Shown one piece after another: positions 1 through 7,736 of a stretch of 11,326 nt of DNA. Under the pieces are notes generated by a model. It did not search any database. It had not been told where the DNA came from and saw nothing but the letters and a program-made list of their open reading frames with translations. The stretch is taken from assembly GCA_028872685.1 (NCBI GenBank), contig JAPKEI010000061.1:1-11326 (forward strand). The letters are read 5' to 3'. The number at the start of each line of letters is the position of its first letter. The first letter of the stretch is position 1. The position numbers and the translations under genes were made by a program. Source of the DNA: Verrucomicrobiota bacterium (GTDB taxonomy: Bacteria; Verrucomicrobiota; Verrucomicrobiia; Limisphaerales; UBA1100).

Positions 1-579
1 GATAATGGCGGCCTGAGCACGCTGGCCAGGCCCGGTCCTGGGTGCAACCTTCCGTTGCGTGCTGGAAAAGGCTGGCTGTATGAAGGTGGAGTACGCGAAC
101 CCACCATCATCCGTGCTCCGGGTGTAACCAAGCCGGGCAGAGTGTCGCACAAGCCAATGGTAAGTATGGATTTCTTCCCCACCATGCTGGAACTGGCCGG
201 GCTGCCTGCACAACCCAAGCTTCACGTCGATGGCCAAAGCCTCGTGAACCAGCTCAAAGGCGATGATTCGGGACAGCGCACGTTCTATTGGCACTACCCA
301 CATTATCATGGTTCCACTTGGAAACCTGGCTCCTCTATTCGTGATGGCGACTGGAAACTCATTGAGTTTTATCACTACAAGAATTTCGAGCTATACAATC
401 TCGCCGCTGATCCCGGCGAAAAAATAGACCTCGCCAAGTCCAATCCCAAGAAGGCAGCTGAATTGCGCGCCAAACTTACCGTGTGGCAAAAGCAACTGGG
501 AGCAAAGATGCCATTGCCCAATCCCGGCTACAACCCGGATGCCAAACCTAAGCCTCGCAAGCCCAAAAAGAAAAAATGA
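1..579 (+). CDS. Sulfatase (S1 family), C-terminal fragment cut by the left edge
   Basis: The reading frame is open from base 1 and gives 192 residues ending in TGA, so the gene starts outside the window. It opens with DNGG, the Asp-Asn pair that supplies calcium ligands in the S1 sulfatase fold. Next comes the block around residues 21-34 (AGKGWLYEGGVREP), where family members carry a conserved active-site Lys. The C-terminal subdomain shows the usual IRDGDWKLIEFY (113-124) and LYNLAADPGE (131-140) motifs. S1 sulfatases hydrolyse sulfate esters using a formylglycine made from a Cys or Ser; that residue and any signal peptide lie to the left and cannot be checked. The protein ends in a Lys/Pro-rich tail (about residues 179-192, last four all Lys), probably disordered. 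The next gene is 391 bases away, so this sulfatase probably belongs to a transcription unit upstream. The substrate is unknown. Confidence 0.93.
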   Translation, partial: DNGGLSTLARPGPGCNLPLRAGKGWLYEGGVREPTIIRAPGVTKPGRVSHKPMVSMDFFPTMLELAGLPAQPKLHVDGQSLVNQLKGDDSGQRTFYWHYPHYHGSTWKPGSSIRDGDWKLIEFYHYKNFELYNLAADPGEKIDLAKSNPKKAAELRAKLTVWQKQLGAKMPLPNPGYNPDAKPKPRKPKKKK

Positions 580-970
580 GTTAGGGCGCGCGGCAACGCT
601 ATCTGACAGGCCGTAAATATTTTTAGCTTTGAACTTTTTGCTCTCCGTCGAGATCCCTCGGGCAAGGCAAAGCTCCGATCAATAAATCATATTCCGAGAC
701 ATGCTTTCCAATCCAATGAATATCCGCATTTTTTAGGCCTGCTGTTCATAAACACAGTATCTTTTGAACTCCGCGCCACTGTTTTCAAGGCCATGAGGAT
801 AGACCTCCGCACTGAATTGAGCGATCAACTTGATCGCCCCTTCTAACTCTGCGACGGCGAACCACTGCCGTTATTTTAATTGGCCACTGTAGAACGATTC
901 TGCGGTTTATCGTGATGAAAACCGTTGCCGCCGATGGCGCTTTCAAGCAACCTGTCGCCACACATTTTCT
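580..970. other. Intergenic region of 391 bases, no convincing gene
   Basis: This gap separates the first sulfatase from the aminopeptidase gene. I see no tRNA-like cloverleaf, no tandem repeat and no clear terminator: the T-rich runs near 617-640 and 729-734 are not preceded by a strong stem. No good -35/-10 pair stands out before 971, although the promoter of the following operon should lie here. A minus-strand stretch at 733-870 is open for 45 codons with protein-like composition but has no ATG or GTG start; it is listed among the findings as a possible gene relic. Confidence 0.6.
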
Positions 971-2257
971 ATGCGACATCTACCGATTAAAAATAAACTG
1001 TTTACTCAAAACCGAAAACGCATCATTGACCTGATGGAGCCCAAGGCTTTGGCAGCGGTTAATGCCAATGACGTACTCCCCACCAATGCCGACGGCACAC
1101 TAACAATGCAGCCTAATGCTGACCTGTTTTTCCTGAGCGGCATTGAACAGGAGGAAAGCATCCTGATGCTCTTTCCCGATGCGGCGGAAGCAAAGAACCG
1201 CGAGATCCTGTTTGTGCGTCAACCCAGTAAGCACCTGCAAATCTGGGAGGGCTATAAGCATAGTAAGGAGGATGCACGCAAAATTTCCGGCATCAAGAAT
1301 GTGCAATGGCTCTCGGAATTCCCGGCGATCTTCCGCTCACTAATGTGTGAGGCCGAATCCATCTACATCAACAGCAACGAATACAAGCGCGCCAACGTGG
1401 AGGTGCAAACACGTGATGTGCGGTTCATCCACCAGTGTCGGGAAAATTTCCCACTGCACACCTACCGCCGTCTCGCGCCGTTGTTACACCAATTACGTGT
1501 GGTAAAGACGGACCTCGAACTTGAGCTGCTCAAGGAGGCTGTGGACATCACTGCCAAGGGATTCCGTCGCACGTTGCGGTTTGTGAAGCCAGGGGTAACG
1601 GAGTATGAGGTTGAGGCTGAATTGGCACGCGAGTTCATCAAGCGGCGTGGCAAGTTTGCCTATACTCCCATCGTAGCAGCTGGAAAGAACAATTGCGTAC
1701 TGCATTATCTACAGAACGATCAGGTTTGCAAAAAAGGCCAGTTGCTCCTGATGGATGTGGCATCCAGTTATGCTAATTATAACGCCGATCTCACACGTAC
1801 CATTCCGGTAAGCGGAAAATTCAACCGTCGCCAGAAAAAAATCTACAACGCCGTTTTGCGCGTGTTGCGGGCAAGTGTTGAGGGAGCCACCGTTGGCAAA
1901 CTACACAGGGACTGGACTAAGGAATCCCAGACCCACATGAATGAGGAATTGCTCGAGCTGGGTCTGATAAAAAAGAGCCAAATCAAAAAACAAGATCCGG
2001 ACAACCCTGCCTGCCGGAAATATTTCATGCACGGTCTCGGCCATCCGTTGGGGCTTGATGTTCACGACGTGGGAGATGCGAACGTGCCCTTTGCCCCCGG
2101 CACCGTACTCACGGTGGAGCCGGGAATTTATATCCCTGACGAAGGTTTTGGCATCCGGCTTGAAGACGACATCGTTGTCACTGAGGATGGCCCAATAAAT
2201 CTCATGGCTAAGATTCCTATTGAGGCTGACGAAATTGAATCGATTATGAATCGGTAA
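971..2257 (+). CDS. pepP: Xaa-Pro aminopeptidase (aminopeptidase P, peptidase family M24B)
   Basis: The 428-residue product matches the usual length of bacterial aminopeptidase P, which removes an N-terminal residue preceding proline using two metal ions. Residues about 1-165 form the N-terminal domain; its NANDVLPTNADGT and ADLFFLSGI blocks (31-57) are typical of the family. Residues about 175-428 form the pita-bread catalytic domain. The full set of expected metal ligands is visible: Asp262, Asp273, His358, Glu383 and Glu398. The supporting residues His245, His354, His365 and Arg396 are also in place, so the enzyme should be active. No signal peptide is present, so it is cytoplasmic. The ATG at 971 is chosen because the segment from residue 5 (PIKNKLFTQNR) already looks like the family N-terminus. 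No Shine-Dalgarno is visible. The HspQ-like gene follows after 10 bases. Confidence 0.95.
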   Translation: MRHLPIKNKLFTQNRKRIIDLMEPKALAAVNANDVLPTNADGTLTMQPNADLFFLSGIEQEESILMLFPDAAEAKNREILFVRQPSKHLQIWEGYKHSKEDARKISGIKNVQWLSEFPAIFRSLMCEAESIYINSNEYKRANVEVQTRDVRFIHQCRENFPLHTYRRLAPLLHQLRVVKTDLELELLKEAVDITAKGFRRTLRFVKPGVTEYEVEAELAREFIKRRGKFAYTPIVAAGKNNCVLHYLQNDQVCKKGQLLLMDVASSYANYNADLTRTIPVSGKFNRRQKKIYNAVLRVLRASVEGATVGKLHRDWTKESQTHMNEELLELGLIKKSQIKKQDPDNPACRKYFMHGLGHPLGLDVHDVGDANVPFAPGTVLTVEPGIYIPDEGFGIRLEDDIVVTEDGPINLMAKIPIEADEIESIMNR

Positions 2258-2267
2258 TTCATGCGCC

Positions 2268-2621
2268 ATGATTATGCTGCGCCCCGATTTGCAGGATTGC
2301 AAATCACCCAAGTTCGCGCCGGGTGATTTGGTTTGCCATGTTCGTTATCTTTATCGTGGCGTGGTGGTAGCATATGACCCCAAGTGTTTGGCTGATGAAA
2401 ATTGGTACAAGTCCAACAAAACCCAGCCTGACCGGAACCAACCTTGGTACCATGTGCTCGTTCATGAATCCGGATCCATAACCTATCCGGCTGAAAGCAG
2501 CCTAGCTCTCGATGAGAGCGGTGAGGAGATAGTTCACCCGTTGCTCGAACAGTTTTTTGGCGATTTCGCTGATGGACGCTACCAACGCAACGATATCCCG
2601 TGGCCTACCTCAAATTCCTGA
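2268..2621 (+). CDS. hspQ: HspQ/YccV-domain protein (hemimethylated-DNA-binding-like fold)
   Basis: The 117-residue product carries the YccV/HspQ domain at about residues 15-98. The markers are FAPGDLVCHVRYLYRGVVV (16-34), the family signature PWYHVLV (59-65), a following TYPAESSL segment (72-79) and the HPLL block (90-93). In Escherichia coli, HspQ is a small heat-shock protein first described as binding hemimethylated DNA and later linked to Lon-dependent proteolysis. Proteins with this domain in other phyla are mostly uncharacterised, so the role here is inferred from the family only. It has no signal peptide and is cytoplasmic. It lies 10 bases after the aminopeptidase and 12 before the next gene, which fits co-transcription. 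A second ATG at 2274 could also be the start; neither has a clear ribosome binding site. Confidence 0.88.
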   Translation: MIMLRPDLQDCKSPKFAPGDLVCHVRYLYRGVVVAYDPKCLADENWYKSNKTQPDRNQPWYHVLVHESGSITYPAESSLALDESGEEIVHPLLEQFFGDFADGRYQRNDIPWPTSNS

Positions 2622-2633
2622 AACGGCGTTTAT

Positions 2634-3971
2634 ATGATACGTCGTTTTTCCTCTCGCCAGCGGCTTTCTTTCTGGCAGCATAGGTGCATGCATTCATTTC
2701 GGTTGATCACCTGCGTTGTCATTTGTTCATTTTTTGCGCTGTACACAAACGCGGCCGATCTAGTGGTTCCAACCCCGGACCAGATTCCCCGCGTGAAGCC
2801 CGGCCAAACTCCCACCATGCAAGCGCGGCGCATGAGCTGTTGGGTGCAGGATACCCGGGCACATACGCCCCTGGGTAAGGCTTATGTGGTGCTCACCGAT
2901 GTGCAGGATGCCGCCAGTATGTCGGCGGTAAAGAAACTCCTTAGCCATCACAAAGGCAAATTACTCAAGGTAAGCAGCCTGAAAAATCTCAACTCGGATC
3001 CCAAGGCGCGTGAGCAGTTGCGCATGCAATTGATAAAGCTTAAGCCACGGTATGTGGCCGTGGTGCCTCAATTACAAAGCTACCGTGAAAATACCCTACT
3101 GGCACTCTGGGATGTATTTACTCGACTAGATGAAGATCGGTATCTGGATGTATACCCGGGGGTGCTTGTTGCCTCCGATGCTGCGAGCTTGAGTAAACTG
3201 ATCGAAAGATCCATCGGTTATGATGCCGCCAAGCAGCCCAAAAACTTTTTTGGTATCTCCCAAATTTTTGACCCAGGCTACAAATCTTTCCAGAAGATTG
3301 AGGTGCTGAAGGGATCGCTCAAAAAAGCCGGCTACACCTCAGCTAATCTCACCATCAATTCCATTCCCGGACTAGAAAATCGTGCCGGCTTTCCTGCAGC
3401 TTCCGGAAAGAATCATTGGGTTCTGCAGGGCAGTCGCCGTAGCCCGGTGGCAAAATTGCCGGAACTGGCCCGCGCCAAACTGGAGAAGAGTTCGCTCACC
3501 ATGCTCTTTGGTCACGGTGTTCCCGGTCGGGTCGTTGGCATGGAGGTGAATGCCTTGAACAATGTGGATTTATCCAATCAAGTGATCCTGAGTGGCTGCT
3601 GCTACTCGGGGGTCGGCATGGCAACCGATTGCGCCATGGCCGGACCAGTGGCCGGCAGCTTGGATCCCAAGCTCAAGCGCTTTTCACTGACCATGGTTGA
3701 TCGCGGAGCGGTGGCGGTTTTCTGTCACATGCGCCTGAACATGGGTTTCCCGCATGTCTACCCGATGCTTGAGTCCTATCTGGCAAACCGTTCACTGGGG
3801 GAATCCTACCAGCGCCTCATCAACGCACTGATCGAAGGACAGGGGGGCTTTACTCCACAATGGTACACCAAGCAAACACCCGCTCGCTCGACTCAAAGCC
3901 GCAAGATGAATCAGCTCCTCTACATGCAAATCGGCGACCCGGCATTAGTGCCAATTCAGATTAAGAAATAG
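2634..3971 (+). CDS. Secreted clan CD cysteine peptidase candidate (gingipain/C25-like)
   Basis: This 445-residue protein is not a family I recognise at once, but the pattern fits a caspase-fold cysteine peptidase of clan CD. A beta-strand-like block ends in a His-Gly pair (LTMLFGHG, 288-295). About 28 residues later a hydrophobic strand leads into Cys-Cys (QVILSGCCYSG, 316-326), the expected place of the catalytic Cys322 or Cys323. The C-terminus has MQIGDPALVP (431-440), like the GDPAL motif that closes the C25 catalytic domain, and LGESYQRLINAL (388-399) resembles the helix before it. An N-terminal signal peptide is clear (hydrophobic core 23-36, likely cleavage near TNA-AD at 38-42). The native start may be the internal ATG at 2688 (residue 19), which would leave a normal 22-residue signal peptide preceded by AGG. 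The gene ends 5 bases before the TIM-barrel gene. Substrate and activation are unknown; loss of activity cannot be excluded. Confidence 0.65.
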   Translation: MIRRFSSRQRLSFWQHRCMHSFRLITCVVICSFFALYTNAADLVVPTPDQIPRVKPGQTPTMQARRMSCWVQDTRAHTPLGKAYVVLTDVQDAASMSAVKKLLSHHKGKLLKVSSLKNLNSDPKAREQLRMQLIKLKPRYVAVVPQLQSYRENTLLALWDVFTRLDEDRYLDVYPGVLVASDAASLSKLIERSIGYDAAKQPKNFFGISQIFDPGYKSFQKIEVLKGSLKKAGYTSANLTINSIPGLENRAGFPAASGKNHWVLQGSRRSPVAKLPELARAKLEKSSLTMLFGHGVPGRVVGMEVNALNNVDLSNQVILSGCCYSGVGMATDCAMAGPVAGSLDPKLKRFSLTMVDRGAVAVFCHMRLNMGFPHVYPMLESYLANRSLGESYQRLINALIEGQGGFTPQWYTKQTPARSTQSRKMNQLLYMQIGDPALVPIQIKK

Positions 3972-3976
3972 ATGCC

Positions 3977-4795
3977 ATGAAAAAGTATCTCTTATGCTTC
4001 GGCTTGCTGTGTGCACTGGTATTCCCGGCTGAGTCTGCCGACAACTTTGACAAGGACCAGCTTGTGGCCTGGTGCATTGTGCCTTTTGATGCCAAGAAGC
4101 GCGGGCCGGTTGAGCGGGTCCAGATGCTCAAGCGCCTCGGTATCAAACGTGTGGCCTACGATTGGCGCGCACAGCACGTAAAGGAGTTCGAAGAAGAGAT
4201 TCTGCAGTATAAGAAACATGGCTTGGAGTTCTTTGCCTTCTGGAGCGTTCACGAGGCAGCCTTCGCCCTTTTTGAAAAACACAAACTTCACCCGCAAATA
4301 TGGCTCACAGTTCCTAGCCCCAAGGCTGATTCACAGGAAGCCCGAGTCACTGCTGCAGCTAAAGCCCTGTTACCCTTGGTGGAACGCACTAAAAAACTCG
4401 ACTGTAAATTGGGCCTCTACAATCACGGCGGTTGGAGTGGTGAACCTGCTAACCTCGTGGCGGTGTGCCAATACCTGCATGAACATCACAAAGCTAAGCA
4501 CGTCGGCATCGTTTACAACCTGCACCACGGCCATGATCACATCGCTGATTTCACAAAATCGCTCAAGCTCATGCAGCCCTACCTCCATTGCCTTAACCTC
4601 AACGGTATGAATGAAGGCGCGAAGCCAAAAATCCTTTCCCTCGGCAAAGGCCAACACGAGGCAGCCATGATCGCCATTATCCGTAAAGCAAGCTACACCG
4701 GTCCCGTCGGCATCCTTGATCATCGCAATGACACCGACACTGAAATTGCCCTTCGGGAAAACCTTGAGGGACTTCAAAAGATTTTAAAGAAATGA
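3977..4795 (+). CDS. Exported sugar isomerase/epimerase-like TIM-barrel protein (AP endonuclease 2 superfamily)
   Basis: The 272-residue product has a signal peptide (MKK start, hydrophobic core 4-16, cleavage near residue 20-21). A TIM barrel of the xylose-isomerase-like/AP endonuclease 2 superfamily follows. Strand-like blocks recur at 29-34, 57-61, 84-88, 106-111, 144-148, 176-180, 204-208 and 243-247. The most distinctive segments are GLYNHGGWSGEP (146-157), GIVYNLHHGHDH (177-188), LNLNG (206-210) and GILDHRND (245-252), all rich in His and Asp that could bind metal. The Glu and Asp used as ligands by classical family members appear replaced here by Asn (149 and 181), so the chemistry may differ from aldose epimerisation. 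Family members act on sugars, and relatives near DUF1080 genes have been tied to 3-keto-glycoside breakdown. The stop codon overlaps the next start (ATGA), implying translational coupling to the sulfatase. Confidence 0.8.
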   Translation: MKKYLLCFGLLCALVFPAESADNFDKDQLVAWCIVPFDAKKRGPVERVQMLKRLGIKRVAYDWRAQHVKEFEEEILQYKKHGLEFFAFWSVHEAAFALFEKHKLHPQIWLTVPSPKADSQEARVTAAAKALLPLVERTKKLDCKLGLYNHGGWSGEPANLVAVCQYLHEHHKAKHVGIVYNLHHGHDHIADFTKSLKLMQPYLHCLNLNGMNEGAKPKILSLGKGQHEAAMIAIIRKASYTGPVGILDHRNDTDTEIALRENLEGLQKILKK

Positions 4796-6318
4796 TCATC
4801 CGCTTATTGCCCACCCTTTGTTTTCTTTGTGGCTTTTTAAACGCCGCAGATAAACCCAACATCCTGTTCATTCTCGCTGATGACCTCGGCTATGGTGACG
4901 TTGGCTGCTACAATCCAGCATCCAAAGTGCCCACACCTCATCTGGATCAGTTGGCCAAGGAAGGAATCCGTTTCACCGACGCACACAGCCCTTCAACCGT
5001 TTGCACCCCCACCCGTTACAGCGTTCTTACCGGCCACATGGCTTTCAGGCTTAACTACCGGGGAGTCTTCACCGGAGTGGGAGGGCCGTGCTTAATCACG
5101 AAGGGCCGGTTAACCCTGCCGGAAATGCTGCGCGGACAAGGATACGAGACGGCGATGTTCGGCAAGTGGCACGTGGGTTTGAGCGCGTTCGATAAGCAGG
5201 GCAAACCCATTCATCAGAATGGTTTGCCGGCGGTGCGCCGGATCGACTACACGAAGCCCTTTGTGGGTGGCCCCATTGATCGGGGTTTTGATTATTTCTT
5301 TGGCACCGCCTCCTGCCCGACTACCGATTGGCTCTATGCCTACATTGATGGCAACAAAATCCCGGTGCCGCCCACCCGGATCGTGGATCGGACTCCTCTG
5401 CCCAAGCATCCCTACTCGCGCGACAATCGCCCGGGCATGATTGCCCCTGATTTTGACTTAGAGGAAGTCGATATGGTCTTCCTTCAAAAAAGCCTGAAGT
5501 ATCTAGAGAACCATGCCAAGAGTGCGTCCAAGAAACCCTTTTTCCTCTTCCACTCCATGCAGGCGGTTCATTTGCCTTCATTTGCCGGGGACGCCTTCAA
5601 AGGCAAGACCAAGGCTGGACCGCACGGTGATTTTCTCTTTGAGATGGATTATGTGGTGGGTGAACTTATGAAGGCACTTAAACGGCACGGTATGGCAAAA
5701 AACACATTGGTGATATTCTCCAGTGACAACGGGCCCGAAGTTCCGACCTCAATTGCCATGCGCCGCGACCACAAGCACAACGGCGCTCGTCCATGGCGTG
5801 GTGTAAAGCGAGATCAATGGGAAGGCGGTCATCGCGTACCCTTCATCGCTCGCTGGCCCGGCAAAATCAAAGCCGGTAGCACGTCAAAACAAACCATATG
5901 CCTGACCGACCTTATGGCAACCGCCGCCGCCATCACCGGTGCAAAGCTGCCGAATAATTCCGCTGAGGATAGCTACAATATTTTACCTGCTCTCCTTGGT
6001 CAGGATACTAAACCTATTCGTCAATATACCCTGCACCAAACCATGAGTCTTGCTTTGGCTATTCGCAAAGGTGATTGGAAGTATCTCGATCATAAGGGTT
6101 CGGGTGGCAATAACTACGCTCGGCCAGGTGAGTGGGGCATGAAGCAATACGCGCTGCCCGAAAAGGCGCCCGGCGCCCTAGGGCAACTCTACAACTTGAA
6201 AGCCGACCCCGGCGAAACTACAAATCTCTATTTCAAACACCCCAAAATCGTGAAGACGCTGAAAGCGAAGCTGGAAGAATTCAAAAAGAGTGGGCGCAGT
6301 GCGCCAGTGCGTCAGTAG
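4792..6318 (+). CDS. Arylsulfatase-type sulfatase (S1 family), exported
   Basis: This complete 508-residue sulfatase begins with a short signal peptide (core 3-16, cleavage near NAA-DK at 17-21). The formylglycine site is CTPTR (71-75), matching the C-x-P/A-x-R core read by the formylglycine-generating enzyme; Cys71 becomes the catalytic formylglycine and Arg75 supports it. Metal ligands are visible as Asp30-Asp31 (LADDLGYGD) and Asp312-Asn313 (SSDNGP). Other active-site candidates are Lys125 and His127 (FGKWH), His260 (MQAVHLP) and Lys339 (RGVKRDQWEGGHRVP). The C-terminal part carries AIRKGDWKYL (423-432) and LYNLKADPGETTNLY (466-480). The product is predicted to remove sulfate from sulfated glycans or aryl esters in the periplasm or outside; the exact substrate is unknown. 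The ATG overlaps the preceding stop by 4 bases and has no strong ribosome binding site, so reinitiation is likely. A 91-base gap follows. Confidence 0.95.
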   Translation: MIIRLLPTLCFLCGFLNAADKPNILFILADDLGYGDVGCYNPASKVPTPHLDQLAKEGIRFTDAHSPSTVCTPTRYSVLTGHMAFRLNYRGVFTGVGGPCLITKGRLTLPEMLRGQGYETAMFGKWHVGLSAFDKQGKPIHQNGLPAVRRIDYTKPFVGGPIDRGFDYFFGTASCPTTDWLYAYIDGNKIPVPPTRIVDRTPLPKHPYSRDNRPGMIAPDFDLEEVDMVFLQKSLKYLENHAKSASKKPFFLFHSMQAVHLPSFAGDAFKGKTKAGPHGDFLFEMDYVVGELMKALKRHGMAKNTLVIFSSDNGPEVPTSIAMRRDHKHNGARPWRGVKRDQWEGGHRVPFIARWPGKIKAGSTSKQTICLTDLMATAAAITGAKLPNNSAEDSYNILPALLGQDTKPIRQYTLHQTMSLALAIRKGDWKYLDHKGSGGNNYARPGEWGMKQYALPEKAPGALGQLYNLKADPGETTNLYFKHPKIVKTLKAKLEEFKKSGRSAPVRQ

Positions 6319-6329
6319 GGACACGCGGC

Positions 6330-6375
6330 AGTGCCCTCCAATCTAGCGCATTGGCACTTGATACCATTGTATGGT
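6330..6375 (+). repeat. Two adjacent inverted repeats in the 91-base gap after the sulfatase
   Basis: The first pairs AGTG (6330-6333) with CACT (6355-6358) and, inside it, CCAAT (6338-6342) with ATTGG (6350-6354) around a 7-base loop. The second pairs ACCAT (6363-6367) with ATGGT (6371-6375) around TGT. Neither is followed by a T-run, so they are not typical intrinsic terminators. They could modulate mRNA stability or readthrough between the sulfatase and oxidoreductase genes, or be chance. Confidence 0.35.
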
Positions 6376-6396
6376 GGCGGCATCATTGCCCGAACC

Positions 6397-6405
6397 AGAA
6401 AGAAC
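6397..6405 (+). promoter_or_regulatory. Purine-rich ribosome-binding-like site AGAAAGAAC
   Basis: AGAAAGAAC sits 4 bases before the ATG at 6410. The same 9-mer occurs at the same spacing before the next gene (7737-7745). It supports 6410 as the start over an upstream in-frame ATG at 6371, and 6410 also gives a perfect Tat signal at the N-terminus. Confidence 0.5.
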
Positions 6406-6409
6406 TTTA

Positions 6410-7726
6410 ATGAAACGTAGAACATTTCTCAAAACTACTGTTGGTGCCGGCTTTGTCGGCTCCCTCGCTCCCAATCTTTTGCTCGGCGCGGCTAAGGATA
6501 AGCCGAATGAAAAGCTCAATATCGGAATCATTGGCTCAGGCGGTCGCGGCTCGGCAAATATGCGCGGCGTGGCCTCGGAAAATATCGTCGCCCTCTGCGA
6601 TGTGAATGGCCAAACGCTTGCCGCCTCCCAGAAAAAATATCCCAAGGCCAAGGCGTATTTTGATTGGCGCAAATTGTTGGAAGACAAATCCATCGACGCC
6701 GTCACCGTCAGCACCGCCGACCACTGCCACGCGCTGGCCGCCGTGGCCGCGATGCGCGCGGGCAAACACGTCTACTGCGAGAAACCGCTCGCCCACAGCG
6801 TCCACGAGGCGCGCGTGATGCGGGAGACGTTTGCGAAGTCAAAGGTCGCCACGCAAATGGGCACGCAAATTCACGCCACGGATAATTATCGGCGCGTGGT
6901 CGAGTTGGTGCAAAGCGGCGCCATCGGCCCCGTGCGCGAGGCGCATGTGTGGTGCAGCCGCACAATCAATCCCATTGGCGCGCCCGTGCTCGAACGGCAA
7001 TCGCCTCCGGATTGGTTCCACTGGGATGAGTGGCAGGGCCCCGCGCCCGACCGTTATCATAATCAAGGCTATTGGAAAGGTGGCAACCTCAACTGGAACC
7101 GCCGCTGGGATTACGGCAATGGCGTGCTCGGCGACATGGGCAGCCATCTCATCGACCTCCCGTGGTGGGCGCTGGAACTCAATACGCCGCTCACCTGCGA
7201 AGCGCACGGCCCGAAAGCCGATGCCGTTGCGTGCCCGCCGTGGATGCGGGTCACGTGGGAACACGCCGCCCGCAAAGGCCGCGCCGCGCTGGAAGTGCCG
7301 GTGAAAGTCGTGTGGTATCACGGCGGCCGCAGCAAACGCGACCGGCCGGACATCGAGACCGGCATGGACTTGGGCAAATGGGGCAATGGAATTTTATTTG
7401 TAGGCGACAAAGGCATGTTGCTCGCTGATTACGGCAAACGTTTTTTGCTGCCGAAGGAAAAATTCGCCGGCCACAAAGCGCCCAAGCCGTGGATTGCCAA
7501 GTCGCTTGGTCACCACCGCGAATGGATTCACGCCGCCAAAACCGGCGCGCCCACCCTCTGCAATTTTGAATACTCTGGTAGCCTCATCGAGCATAACCTG
7601 CTCGGCAGCGTCGCCTATCGCGTCGGCAAAAAACTGCAATGGGACGCCAAAAACCTGAAAGCCACCAATGCCCCCGAAGCGGCAAAATACATCCGCCGCG
7701 ATTATCGTAAAGGCTGGTCGATCTAA
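6410..7726 (+). CDS. Tat-exported Gfo/Idh/MocA family oxidoreductase
   Basis: From the ATG at 6410 the product has 438 residues. It begins with a twin-arginine signal (KRRTFLK, residues 2-8, then a hydrophobic stretch to about residue 26), so it is probably exported folded with its cofactor. The NAD(P)-binding Rossmann motif is IGIIGSGGRGSAN (38-50), followed by ALCDVN (61-66). The family signature EKP (124-126) holds the catalytic-type Lys125. The C-terminal substrate domain includes MGSHLIDLPWWAL (243-255). Family members oxidise or reduce sugar hydroxyls, often with tightly held nucleotide. Next to a DUF1080 gene, one plausible role is oxidising a glycoside at C3, but this is inference. 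An in-frame ATG at 6371 would bury the Tat motif and was rejected. The interior is GC-richer than the flanking genes (43 of 60 bases at 7201-7260, hand count). Confidence 0.92.
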   Translation: MKRRTFLKTTVGAGFVGSLAPNLLLGAAKDKPNEKLNIGIIGSGGRGSANMRGVASENIVALCDVNGQTLAASQKKYPKAKAYFDWRKLLEDKSIDAVTVSTADHCHALAAVAAMRAGKHVYCEKPLAHSVHEARVMRETFAKSKVATQMGTQIHATDNYRRVVELVQSGAIGPVREAHVWCSRTINPIGAPVLERQSPPDWFHWDEWQGPAPDRYHNQGYWKGGNLNWNRRWDYGNGVLGDMGSHLIDLPWWALELNTPLTCEAHGPKADAVACPPWMRVTWEHAARKGRAALEVPVKVVWYHGGRSKRDRPDIETGMDLGKWGNGILFVGDKGMLLADYGKRFLLPKEKFAGHKAPKPWIAKSLGHHREWIHAAKTGAPTLCNFEYSGSLIEHNLLGSVAYRVGKKLQWDAKNLKATNAPEAAKYIRRDYRKGWSI

Positions 7727-7736
7727 GTAAGACTCA

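Noticed and set aside
785..979. A 64-codon minus-strand frame before the aminopeptidase gene
   Set aside because: It overlaps the aminopeptidase start, lacks any recognisable domain and has a basic, low-complexity composition.
4370..4777. A 135-codon minus-strand frame opposite the TIM-barrel gene
   Set aside because: It has no recognisable motif and lies wholly within a gene whose family and signal peptide are clear.
6371..6409. Upstream in-frame ATG for the oxidoreductase
   Set aside because: It would add 13 residues ahead of an otherwise perfect Tat signal, while the ATG at 6410 has a purine-rich site at close spacing.
6839..7321. A 160-codon minus-strand and a 157-codon plus-strand frame within the oxidoreductase gene
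   Set aside because: High GC leaves few stops in alternative frames; neither translation resembles a protein family, whereas the main frame has all Gfo/Idh/MocA motifs.
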